The translations under genes were made by a program, and so were the position numbers. Under the pieces are notes generated by a model. The model was not told the DNA's origin, made no database searches, and saw nothing but the letters and a program-made list of their open reading frames with translations. Source: Streptomyces glaucescens (GTDB lineage Bacteria; Actinomycetota; Actinomycetes; Streptomycetales; Streptomycetaceae). Taken from it: a stretch of 64,000 bases of DNA. The stretch spans positions 4,605,501 through 4,669,500 of the forward strand of contig NZ_CP009438.1 of assembly GCF_000761215.1 (NCBI RefSeq), read 5' to 3'. How positions within the stretch are numbered: position 1 is the stretch's first letter; each line of letters starts with the position of its first letter. Positions 1 to 7,445 of the stretch are shown one piece after another.

Positions 1-454
1 CCTCGGGGTGCCGCCGGACCTGGCCGGGCTGCTCGCCGCGGCGGCGGCCGGGGCGGGGGTGCTGTGCGCGTACCGGCGGTGGCGGCGGGCCGGTCCTGGC
101 CCGCTGCGGCTGCCGGAGACGGCGGCGGCCCTGATGCTCTCCGCGTTCCTGGTCTCCCGGCCCTCGTACGACCACTACCTGCTGGTGGTGCTGCCGCTGC
201 TGCTGGCCGGCCTGCCCTGCGCCGGGTCGGCGGCCCGGCGGCCCTGGTTCTGGCTGGCCCTGGTCCCGCAGCTGCCGACGCCGGGCCTGCCGTACCTGGA
301 TCCGCCCGGCCGCCGCGCCTTCAAGGACGCGCTCACGCTGTGTGTCCTGGCCGCCACCGTGGCCGCGCACTGCGCCCGTGGCGGGCCGCGGGGCACGGGC
401 CGCCTCGTCGGGCCGCGGCGCGAACGGAGCGGCGGCGCGGCTCGCGTACCCTGA
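1..454 (+). CDS. C-terminal part of a polytopic membrane protein, possibly GT87/DUF2029 mannosyltransferase-like
   Basis: The reading frame is open to the left edge, so the true start lies outside the window; it ends at TGA 452-454. The visible part is rich in Leu, Ala and Val with at least three hydrophobic stretches, and ends in an Arg/Gly-rich hydrophilic tail. A Ser-Tyr-Asp-His-Tyr motif followed by a Leu-rich helix resembles the late transmembrane region of GT87 (DUF2029) polyprenol-phosphate-dependent mannosyltransferases, where an SWDHH-type motif sits at a helix boundary. That resemblance is the only basis for the name. It lies directly upstream of rplM but is separated from it by rplM's own promoter. 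Confidence 0.5.
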   Translation, partial: LGVPPDLAGLLAAAAAGAGVLCAYRRWRRAGPGPLRLPETAAALMLSAFLVSRPSYDHYLLVVLPLLLAGLPCAGSAARRPWFWLALVPQLPTPGLPYLDPPGRRAFKDALTLCVLAATVAAHCARGGPRGTGRLVGPRRERSGGAARVP

Positions 455-496
455 AAGGGTGCGGATGCCGGGCTCTCACCCCGGTGATCCCGCGTT

Positions 497-526
497 TTGA
501 CCCGTCCGGGTCGGCGCGGGTATCCT
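497..526 (+). promoter_or_regulatory. rplM-rpsI promoter, HrdB type
   Basis: TTGACC at 497-502 and TATCCT at 521-526 are separated by 18 bp, a good vegetative sigma promoter. The predicted transcript starts near 533 and leaves a leader of about 170 nt before the GTG of rplM. That leader contains GC-rich complementary segments (for example GGGCCC near 567 and GGGCC near 588) and could carry an autoregulatory structure, though I cannot define one. Confidence 0.7.
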
Positions 527-703
527 GCATGTTCGTTGTGTATTGGCTTGCTCATTCTCACGGGACGGGCCCTTACACCGGTCCACCGGGCCGATGACCA
601 GCGACCAGCACGCGGTTTGCGTCACCGCGGTGCGGTCAAGGCTGTCGTGATCGTTTCGGTGACCTTGTCTAGGACCATTCACTCGAAGCGAAGGCTACGA
701 ACC

Positions 704-1147
704 GTGCGTACGTACAGCCCCAAGCCCGGCGATGTGACGCGCCAGTGGCACGTCATCGACGCTCAGGACGTTGTCCTGGGCCGTCTCGCCAGCACCGCCG
801 CCACCCTTCTGCGGGGCAAGCACAAGCCGATCTACGCGCCGCACGTCGACGCTGGTGACTTCGTCATCATCATCAACGCCGACAAGGTGCACCTCTCCGG
901 CAACAAGCGGACCCAGAAGATGGCGTACCGCCACTCCGGCTACCCGGGTGGTCTGCGCTCCGTCCGTTACGACGAGCTGCTCGACAAGAACCCCGAGAAG
1001 GCCATCGAGAAGGCCGTCAAGGGCATGCTCCCCAAGAACACTCTGGGCCGTCAGATGCTCTCGAAGCTGAAGGTCTACAAGGGTGACCAGCACCCGCACG
1101 GCGCGCAGCAGCCGCAGCCGTACGAGATCACCCAGGTCGCGCAGTAA
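704..1147 (+). CDS. rplM: 50S ribosomal protein L13
   Basis: L13 is an early-assembling protein of the large ribosomal subunit. The 147-residue product has the family's usual length and carries WHVIDAQDVVLGRLAS near the N-terminus, GDFVIIINADKV, and the conserved MLPKNTLGRQML segment. The GTG at 704 (Met-Arg-Thr-Tyr-Ser) is chosen because it matches the usual actinobacterial N-terminus; the frame extends upstream without L13 similarity. rpsI follows after 42 bp in the usual rplM-rpsI operon. The ribosome binding site is weak (GAAGG-like). Confidence 0.98.
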   Translation: MRTYSPKPGDVTRQWHVIDAQDVVLGRLASTAATLLRGKHKPIYAPHVDAGDFVIIINADKVHLSGNKRTQKMAYRHSGYPGGLRSVRYDELLDKNPEKAIEKAVKGMLPKNTLGRQMLSKLKVYKGDQHPHGAQQPQPYEITQVAQ

Positions 1148-1189
1148 GTCCGGCCACCCCCTAAGACTGAACAGAATCTGAGGAGAATC

Positions 1190-1702
1190 GTGGCCGAGAC
1201 CACTGCCGAGCAGCCGCTCGAAGAGCTTGACATCGACAGCTACACCACCGAGTCCGAGGTCCCCGTCGAGGGCGAGTACACCTCGGAGTCCATGGCCTCC
1301 CGCTTCGGCGACCCGCAGCCGGCCGCCGGCCTGGGCCGCCGCAAGGAAGCCATCGCCCGCGTCCGGATCGTTCCGGGCACCGGCAAGTGGAAGATCAACG
1401 GTCGCACCCTCGAGGACTACTTCCCGAACAAGGTGCACCAGCAGGAAGTCAACGAGCCCTTCAAGGTGCTGGAGCTCGAGGGCCGTTACGACGTCATCGC
1501 CCGTATCTCTGGTGGCGGTGTCTCCGGTCAGGCCGGTGCGCTCCGTCTCGGTGTCGCCCGTGCGCTGAACGAGGCCGACGTCGACAACAACCGCGGCCCG
1601 CTGAAGAAGGCCGGCTTCCTCAAGCGCGACGACCGTGCGGTCGAGCGCAAGAAGGCCGGTCTGAAGAAGGCCCGCAAGGCTCCGCAGTACAGCAAGCGCT
1701 AA
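1190..1702 (+). CDS. rpsI: 30S ribosomal protein S9
   Basis: S9 is a small-subunit protein whose basic C-terminal tail reaches the P-site tRNA. The 170-residue product has an acidic N-terminal extension of about 45 residues (common in Streptomyces), then GLGRRKEAIARVRI, GGGVSGQAGALRLGVARAL, and ends in the typical PQYSKR. The GTG at 1190 follows a GAGGAGAA ribosome binding site. It is co-transcribed with rplM and followed by a strong hairpin terminator. Confidence 0.98.
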   Translation: MAETTAEQPLEELDIDSYTTESEVPVEGEYTSESMASRFGDPQPAAGLGRRKEAIARVRIVPGTGKWKINGRTLEDYFPNKVHQQEVNEPFKVLELEGRYDVIARISGGGVSGQAGALRLGVARALNEADVDNNRGPLKKAGFLKRDDRAVERKKAGLKKARKAPQYSKR

Positions 1703-1724
1703 TCACAGCTGCCTGCTCGTACTC

Positions 1725-1769
1725 CGAACGCCCCGGCGGCACGCCACTGTGCCGCCGGGGCGTTCGTTT
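1725..1769 (+). terminator. Intrinsic terminator after rpsI
   Basis: A perfect 18-bp stem (1725-1742 paired with 1749-1766) encloses a 6-nt loop and is followed by TTTA. It lies 22 bp after the rpsI stop codon. Confidence 0.9.
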
Positions 1770-1936
1770 ATTCACCACCACAGGCGTATAACGGCACAAG
1801 ACGCTCTAAGGCTTGTGCGATCGGATGACCGGGTGCGGTGTGTGCCGCCCCGGATTCACGGAGGCCGCGCCTCGCACACCCGCCCGGGCCGCAAGCGGCG
1901 GGGCTTTCCGGAACAGATGTTTCCTCAGGAGGACAA

Positions 1937-3295
1937 GTGGGACGACTCTTCGGCACGGACGGCGTGCGCGGTGTCGCCAACGCGGACCTGACCGCCGAGA
2001 TGGCGCTCGGACTGTCCGTCGCGGCGGCCCACGTGCTGGCCGAGGCGGGCACCTTCGAGGGCCATCGGCCGACCGCGGTGGTCGGGCGTGACCCGCGCGC
2101 GTCCGGGGAGTTCCTGGAGGCCGCCGTGGTCGCGGGCCTCGCCAGCGCGGGCGTGGACGTGCTGCGCGTCGGCGTGCTGCCGACCCCCGCGGTGGCGTAC
2201 CTCACCGGGGCACTCGGTGCCGACCTGGGCGTCATGCTCTCCGCCAGCCACAACGCCATGCCCGACAACGGCATCAAGTTCTTCGCCCGGGGCGGCCACA
2301 AACTCCCCGACGACATCGAGGACCGCATCGAGTCGGTCTACGAGGAGCACCGCACCGGCGCGCCGTGGGACCGGCCGACCGGGGCCGGCGTCGGCCGGGT
2401 GCGCTCCTACGAGGAGGGCGCCGGCCAGTACGTCGAGCACCTGCTCAGCGTGCTGCCGAACCGGCTCGACGGCCTGAGGATCGTCCTCGACGAGGCGCAC
2501 GGCGCGGCCTCCCGGGTGTCCCCGGACGCCTTCGCGCGGGCCGGTGCCGAGGTGATCACCATCGGCGCCGAACCCGACGGGCTCAACATCAACGACGGGT
2601 GCGGCTCCACCCACCTCGGGCTGCTCAAGGCCGCCGTCGTCGAGCACGGCGCGGACTTCGGCATCGCGCACGACGGCGACGCCGACCGCTGCCTCGCCGT
2701 GGACCACACCGGCGAGGAGGTCGACGGCGACCAGATCCTGGCCGTGCTGGCACTGGCCATGCGCGAGCGCTCGGTGCTGCGCTCCGACACCGTCGTCGCC
2801 ACCGTGATGTCCAACCTCGGCTTCAAGCTCGCCCTGGAACGCGAGGGCATCCGGCTCGTGCAGACCGCGGTCGGCGACCGGTACGTGCTGGAGGAGATGA
2901 AGGAGCACGGCTTCGCCCTCGGCGGCGAGCAGTCCGGGCACGTGATCATCCTCGACCACGCGACCACCGGTGACGGCACGCTGACCGGCCTGCTGCTGGC
3001 CGCCCGGGTCGCGCAGAGCGGGCGGTCGCTGCGGGACCTGGCGTCCGTCATGGAGCGGCTGCCGCAGGTGCTGGTCAACGTGCCCGACGTGGACAAGTCG
3101 CGGGTGTCGACCTCGGCCGACCTGGCGGCCGCCGTCGCCGAGGCGGAGCGGGAGCTGGGGGCCACCGGCCGGGTGCTGCTGCGGCCCTCCGGGACCGAGC
3201 CGCTGGTCCGGGTGATGGTGGAAGCGGCGGACATCGAGCAGGCCCGCTCCGTGGCGGGGCGGCTGGCCGACGCCGTGAAGTCCGCGCTGGGGTAG
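1937..3295 (+). CDS. glmM: Phosphoglucosamine mutase
   Basis: GlmM interconverts glucosamine-6-phosphate and glucosamine-1-phosphate on the route to UDP-GlcNAc. The 452-residue product starts GRLFGTDGVRGVAN. It has the phosphoserine loop SASHN with the catalytic Ser at residue 104, the Mg-binding DGDADR motif near the middle, the GGEQSGH sugar-binding motif, and the RPSGTEPLVRVM phosphate-binding loop near the C-terminus. GTG 1937 follows a strong AGGAGG (1927-1933); the frame is open further upstream but without similarity. glmS, the preceding step of the pathway, lies 4 kb downstream. Confidence 0.97.
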   Translation: MGRLFGTDGVRGVANADLTAEMALGLSVAAAHVLAEAGTFEGHRPTAVVGRDPRASGEFLEAAVVAGLASAGVDVLRVGVLPTPAVAYLTGALGADLGVMLSASHNAMPDNGIKFFARGGHKLPDDIEDRIESVYEEHRTGAPWDRPTGAGVGRVRSYEEGAGQYVEHLLSVLPNRLDGLRIVLDEAHGAASRVSPDAFARAGAEVITIGAEPDGLNINDGCGSTHLGLLKAAVVEHGADFGIAHDGDADRCLAVDHTGEEVDGDQILAVLALAMRERSVLRSDTVVATVMSNLGFKLALEREGIRLVQTAVGDRYVLEEMKEHGFALGGEQSGHVIILDHATTGDGTLTGLLLAARVAQSGRSLRDLASVMERLPQVLVNVPDVDKSRVSTSADLAAAVAEAERELGATGRVLLRPSGTEPLVRVMVEAADIEQARSVAGRLADAVKSALG

Positions 3296-3303
3296 TCCCG
3301 GCC

Positions 3304-3372
3304 GGGGCGCGGGGTGCCGGGCGGCACCGGCCACGGGACGACCGTGGCCGGTCGCGCGGCTCCCCGCGCCCC
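3304..3372. terminator. Bidirectional hairpin between convergent glmM and DUF389 genes
   Basis: An outer 11-bp stem (3304-3314 with 3362-3372) encloses an inner 11-bp stem (3326-3336 with 3342-3352). There is no T-run. It fills most of the space between two converging genes, so it probably ends transcription from both sides. Confidence 0.6.
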
Positions 3373-3380
3373 TTCCTGCG

Positions 3381-4319
3381 TCACGGGGTGCCCGACGGGC
3401 GGGACTTCCCGGCCCACAGCGCCTTCTGGGCCAGGAGGGTCAGCGTGCCGGCCAGGACGATGCCCAGCAGGTTCAGCAGGAGCTGTTCCGTGGAGCCCCA
3501 GGCCTGGCGGTAGGCGCCGTAGCTGAAGGCGACCGCTGCGTTGGCGGCGGCCGGGACCGTCGTGACCGAGATGGCGACGCCGACCAGGGCGCCGGACTTC
3601 GCCGAGGTCAGCGAGAGGGTGCCGGCGCAGCCCGCCAGGACCGCCACGACGAAGGAGAACCAGTCGGGGCGGTAGATGAAGTTGGTGTTGGGCCGTTCGG
3701 CGTCCACGGCTTCGGCGCTGAACAGGTCGACGGCGTCCATGAAATAGCTGAACCCGGCCGTGACCAGCATCGCCGCGGCGAAGCCGGCCAGCAGCGCGAT
3801 CAGGGAGCGCAGGGCCAGCCGGGGACGGCGCTGGACGAGGGCCGTGCACAGTCCGGCCAGCGGGCCGAACTCCGGGCCCACCGCCATCGCGCCGACGATC
3901 AGGATCGCGTTGTCGAGGACCACACCACAGGCCGCGATCATCGTGGCCAGGGTGATGAACGCGAGATAGGTGACGGAGAGGGTCGACTCCTCGTGCGTGG
4001 CCTCCGCGAGCTGGTCCCACACGACCGCGTCGGCGGCCTCGCCGGGCGCCGCCCGCTCCGCCTCCTCGGCACGCCTGGACAGGGTGAGGTCGACGTTCTC
4101 GGCCGTGATCGAGCCGCACTCGTCGAGGCCGAAGGCCCGCAGTCCCTCGATGAGTTCGTCCGCCGCCTCCCGGGCCACGTCGCACATCACGACGTCTCCG
4201 GCGGGGTCGCGGGCGGCGTCCGGCAGCACGACCAGGTGGGTGGTGCCGACCGTGTTCTCGATCAGGCCGACCACGGCGTCGGTCCTCCCGGCCGGAATGA
4301 TCAGGCGCAGATGCAGCAT
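3381..4319 (-). CDS. DUF389 family integral membrane protein
   Basis: This 312-residue protein has a soluble N-terminal domain of about 120 residues (starting MLHLRLIIPAGRTDAVV) followed by six or so hydrophobic segments. They include TLATMIAACGVVLDNAILIVGAMAVGPE-like sequence, the conserved core of DUF389 proteins. The biochemical role of the family is unknown to me. The ATG at 4317-4319 (complement) was chosen because the N-terminal domain begins there; the upstream frame is the shadow of coaA. It lies 32 bp downstream of coaA on the same strand and may be co-transcribed with it. Confidence 0.85.
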   Translation of the reverse strand: MLHLRLIIPAGRTDAVVGLIENTVGTTHLVVLPDAARDPAGDVVMCDVAREAADELIEGLRAFGLDECGSITAENVDLTLSRRAEEAERAAPGEAADAVVWDQLAEATHEESTLSVTYLAFITLATMIAACGVVLDNAILIVGAMAVGPEFGPLAGLCTALVQRRPRLALRSLIALLAGFAAAMLVTAGFSYFMDAVDLFSAEAVDAERPNTNFIYRPDWFSFVVAVLAGCAGTLSLTSAKSGALVGVAISVTTVPAAANAAVAFSYGAYRQAWGSTEQLLLNLLGIVLAGTLTLLAQKALWAGKSRPSGTP

Positions 4320-4351
4320 GGCGCCTTTGTAGCAGGCGCCCCCTGACGGGC

Positions 4352-5341
4352 CTACAGCTTGCGCAGGCTCAGGCGCTGCACCGTGTGGTCCGGGCCCTTG
4401 CGCAGGACCAGGGTGGCACGGCCCCGGGTGGGGGCGATGTTCTCCACCAGGTTGGGCTTGTTGATGGTCCGCCACATCGTGCGGGCGTAGTCCAGGGCCT
4501 CCTCCTCCGACACCTGGGTGTACCTGCGGAAGTAGGAGGAGGGGTTCTGGAAGGCGGTGGCGCGCAGCTTGCGGAACCGGTTGAGGTACCAGCGCTCGAT
4601 GTCCTCGGCGCGGGCGTCGACGTACACGCTGAAGTCGAAGTAGTCGGCGAGGCCGACCCGGGTGCGGCCGTCCTTGCCGGGCAGCGCGGGCTGGAGGACG
4701 TTCAGGCCCTCCACGATGAGGATGTCGGGGCGGCGCACGACGAGGCGTTCGCCGGGCACGATGTCGTAGATGAGGTGGGAGTAGACGGGGGCGGTGACCT
4801 CGTCCTTCCCGGCCTTGATGTCGGCGACGAAGCGGGTCAGGGCGCGGCGGTCGTAGGACTCCGGGAAGCCCTTGCGGGACATCAGGCCGCGGGCCTGGAG
4901 TTCCCGGGTGGGCAGCAGGAAGCCGTCCGTGGTGACCAGTTCGACGCGGGGGTGCTCCGGCCAGCGCGAGAGCAGCGCCTGGAGCAGGCGGGCGACGGTG
5001 GACTTGCCGACGGCGACCGATCCGGCGACCCCTATCACGAACGGGGTGCCCGACTGGGAGCCCTGTTCGCCCAGGAACGTGTTGAGCGCGCCGCGCAGGC
5101 CGTCGGTGGCGCCGACGTAGAGGTTGAGCAGCCGGGACAGCGGGAGGTAGATGTCCCGCACCTCGTCGAGGTCGATGACGTCGCCGAGGCCGCGCAGCTT
5201 CTCGACCTCCTCGGCGGTGAGCGGCAGCGGCGTCTTGTCGCGCAGCGCGCTCCACTCGGCGCGGGTGAGGTCGACGTAGGGAGTCGCCTCCGGGCGGGGC
5301 CGGTGGGCGCTCCGGGGCATCGAGGAGACCGGGGAGATCAC
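4352..5341 (-). CDS. coaA: Type I pantothenate kinase
   Basis: CoaA phosphorylates pantothenate, the first committed step of coenzyme A synthesis. The 329-residue product has the P-loop GVAGSVAVGKST near residue 105, the downstream TTDGFLLP, and the SHLIYDIVPG and ILIVEGLNVLQ motifs of the bacterial type I family. GTG 5341 gives an N-terminus I recall from other Streptomyces; an internal ATG seven codons later (5320) is a possible alternative. It is divergent from the ABC exporter genes. Confidence 0.95.
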   Translation of the reverse strand: MISPVSSMPRSAHRPRPEATPYVDLTRAEWSALRDKTPLPLTAEEVEKLRGLGDVIDLDEVRDIYLPLSRLLNLYVGATDGLRGALNTFLGEQGSQSGTPFVIGVAGSVAVGKSTVARLLQALLSRWPEHPRVELVTTDGFLLPTRELQARGLMSRKGFPESYDRRALTRFVADIKAGKDEVTAPVYSHLIYDIVPGERLVVRRPDILIVEGLNVLQPALPGKDGRTRVGLADYFDFSVYVDARAEDIERWYLNRFRKLRATAFQNPSSYFRRYTQVSEEEALDYARTMWRTINKPNLVENIAPTRGRATLVLRKGPDHTVQRLSLRKL

Positions 5342-5523
5342 AGTCCATTGTTACGGGAGTACGAACGGACGGCGGGGTGGGATCCGTCACGCGGGAAACG
5401 GAACCCCGCACCGGGCGCGGATACCGGGAGGAAGCGGGCGAACGGGGGGAATGTCAGTGGCGTGCGTCACAGTTGTGGGAAGGGTGGGCCCGGCCCGGGT
5501 CCACCGTCCCCGAGGGGTGACCC

Positions 5524-6534
5524 ATGACGTATGCGATAGAGGCGGAAGGCCTGGTCAAGCGGTTCAGGGAGACGGAGGCGCTGGCCGGCGTCGACCTCGC
5601 GGCCCGCAAGGGCTCGGTGCTCGGACTGCTGGGCCCCAACGGCGCGGGGAAGACCACGGCGGTGCGGATCTTCGCGACGCTGCTGCGCCCGGACCGCGGC
5701 ACGGCGCGGGTGGCGGGGCACGACGTGGTCCGGGAGGCCGGGGTGGTGCGTTCCCTGGTCGGTCTGACCGGGCAGTACGCCGCGGTCGACGAGAACCTGA
5801 CCGGCACGGAGAACCTGCTGCTCATCGGCCGTCTGCTGGGGATGCCGCGGCGGACCGCCAAGGCGCGGGCCGCGGAGCTGCTGGAGCGCTTCGGGCTGAC
5901 GCACGCGGCCGGGCGGGCCGTGAAGACCTTCTCCGGCGGGATGCGCCGCCGCCTGGACCTCGCGGCCAGTCTCGTCGGCCGGCCCAGCATCCTCTTCCTC
6001 GACGAGCCGACCACCGGCCTCGACCCGCACAGCCGCGGCGAGCTGTGGGGCATGCTGCGCGCTCTCGTCGCGGACGGGGCGACGGCCCTGCTGACCACGC
6101 AGTACCTGAACGAGGCCGATGTGCTCGCCGACGACATCGTGGTCATCGACAAGGGCCGGGTGATCGCCGAAGGCACCCCCGACCAGCTGAAGTCGCAGGT
6201 CGGCGGGCAGGTGCTGGAGCTCCGGCCGATCCTCGGCCGGGACCTGACGCGGGCCCACGCCCTGGTGGCGGGGGCCGCCGGAGCACAGGCCAGGATCGAG
6301 GGAGAGACGGTCACCGCCCCGGTGAAGGACGCCGAGCTGATGCCGGCCGTCGTGCGCGCACTGGACCGGGAGGGCATCGCGGTGGGGGAGCTGGCGCTGC
6401 GCCGCTCCTCGCTCGACGAGGTCTTCCTCGCCCTGACCGGTCACCGCGCCGAGCCCGGGGCGCCCGACGGCGACGGCGGCGCGGCCGTCGGGGAGGAAGA
6501 GAACGAGCCGCGGAAGGCGGTGGTGCGGCCATGA
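5524..6534 (+). CDS. ABC transporter ATP-binding protein, DrrA (drug-resistance exporter) family
   Basis: The 336-residue ATPase has Walker A GPNGAGKTT near residue 38, the Q-loop region GLTGQYAAVDENLTG, the signature FSGGMRRRLDLA, and Walker B ILFLDEPTTGLDPHSR. It ends in the extra C-terminal domain (about residues 220-310) seen in DrrA-type daunorubicin exporters. ATG 5524 follows GAGGGG. It overlaps the permease gene by 4 bp (ATGA), so the pair is translationally coupled. The substrate cannot be told from sequence; a small lipophilic molecule is typical for the family. Confidence 0.9.
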   Translation: MTYAIEAEGLVKRFRETEALAGVDLAARKGSVLGLLGPNGAGKTTAVRIFATLLRPDRGTARVAGHDVVREAGVVRSLVGLTGQYAAVDENLTGTENLLLIGRLLGMPRRTAKARAAELLERFGLTHAAGRAVKTFSGGMRRRLDLAASLVGRPSILFLDEPTTGLDPHSRGELWGMLRALVADGATALLTTQYLNEADVLADDIVVIDKGRVIAEGTPDQLKSQVGGQVLELRPILGRDLTRAHALVAGAAGAQARIEGETVTAPVKDAELMPAVVRALDREGIAVGELALRRSSLDEVFLALTGHRAEPGAPDGDGGAAVGEEENEPRKAVVRP

Positions 6535-7340
6535 CCGCCGGCACCGTCACCGCACCGGTCGGCGCCTCGGGCCGGGTGCCGCCCCTGGCCGGGATGCGGC
6601 AGACCTTCACGATGGCCTGGCGCAGCCTGGTCGCCGTGAAGCACAACCCGCTCGAACTGGTCGACTACAGCATCACGCCGATCATGTTCGTGTTCCTCTT
6701 CACCTATGTGCTGGGCGGCCAGATGGCCGGATCCCCGGAGGCGTACCTGAAGTACGCGCTGCCGGGGATCATCGTGCAGAACACCCTGTTCATGACGATG
6801 TACACGGCGATGGCCCTCAACACCGACCTCACCAAGGGCGTCTTCGACCGGCTGCGCAGCCTGCCGATCGCCCGCTCCGCGCCGCTGGTCGGGCGGATCA
6901 CCGCGGACCTCGCCAAGCACGTGTGGGCGATGCTGCTGATGATCGGCCTCGGGCTGCTGCTCGGCTTCCGGATCACCGGGGGATTCGGCGGGTTCCTGCT
7001 CGGCGTGGTGCTGCTGGTGGTGTTCGCCGCGGCCGTGTCGTGGAGCGCGGTGCTGATCGGGATGCTCGCCGGGGACGCGGAGAAGGTGCAGGCGTTCGCG
7101 TTCACGCTGATCTTCCCGATCACCTTCACCAGCAGCGCGTTCGTCGTCGTGGACACCATGCCGGGGTGGCTCCAGGCGTGGAGCGACGTGAATCCGGTGA
7201 CCCATCTGTCGGACGCGTTCCGCGGGCTGCTGCTCGGCGGGCCGGTGGCGGAGCCGGTCCTGTGGTCGCTGGTCTGGGCGGCGGGGATCGCGCTGGTCTT
7301 CTGTCCGCTGGCGATGCGCGCGTACCGCGCCAAGACCTGA
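6531..7340 (+). CDS. ABC-2 type permease, DrrB family
   Basis: The 269-residue product has six predicted membrane segments, including the first helix around ITPIMFVFLFTYVLGG, and the ABC-2 permease motif DTMPGWLQAWSDVNPVTHLSDAFR before the last two helices. It pairs with the DrrA-like ATPase, whose stop codon it overlaps (ATGA). Together they form a two-gene exporter. No biosynthetic gene cluster adjoins it, so a general efflux or lipid-export role is as likely as self-resistance. Confidence 0.9.
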   Translation: MTAGTVTAPVGASGRVPPLAGMRQTFTMAWRSLVAVKHNPLELVDYSITPIMFVFLFTYVLGGQMAGSPEAYLKYALPGIIVQNTLFMTMYTAMALNTDLTKGVFDRLRSLPIARSAPLVGRITADLAKHVWAMLLMIGLGLLLGFRITGGFGGFLLGVVLLVVFAAAVSWSAVLIGMLAGDAEKVQAFAFTLIFPITFTSSAFVVVDTMPGWLQAWSDVNPVTHLSDAFRGLLLGGPVAEPVLWSLVWAAGIALVFCPLAMRAYRAKT

Positions 7341-7432
7341 GAAGGGGCCCGGAGAGGCGTACGAGACTCGTACCCCGGTGGGAATTTCCGATTCCGGGCA
7401 CGCGGAAGCGGGTTCCGGGCGCGGAACGACCG

Positions 7433-7438
7433 TAGGCT
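7433..7438 (+). promoter_or_regulatory. -10 element for leaderless glmS
   Basis: TAGGCT ends 7 nt before the ATG of glmS, which would place the transcription start at or next to the start codon. There is no Shine-Dalgarno sequence upstream, consistent with a leaderless mRNA. Confidence 0.6.
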
Positions 7439-7445
7439 GCCGCTC

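Noticed and set aside
455..496. Weak hairpin (CCGGG/CCCGG type) after the first partial gene
   Set aside because: The stem is short and imperfect and lies against the rplM promoter; not enough to call a terminator.
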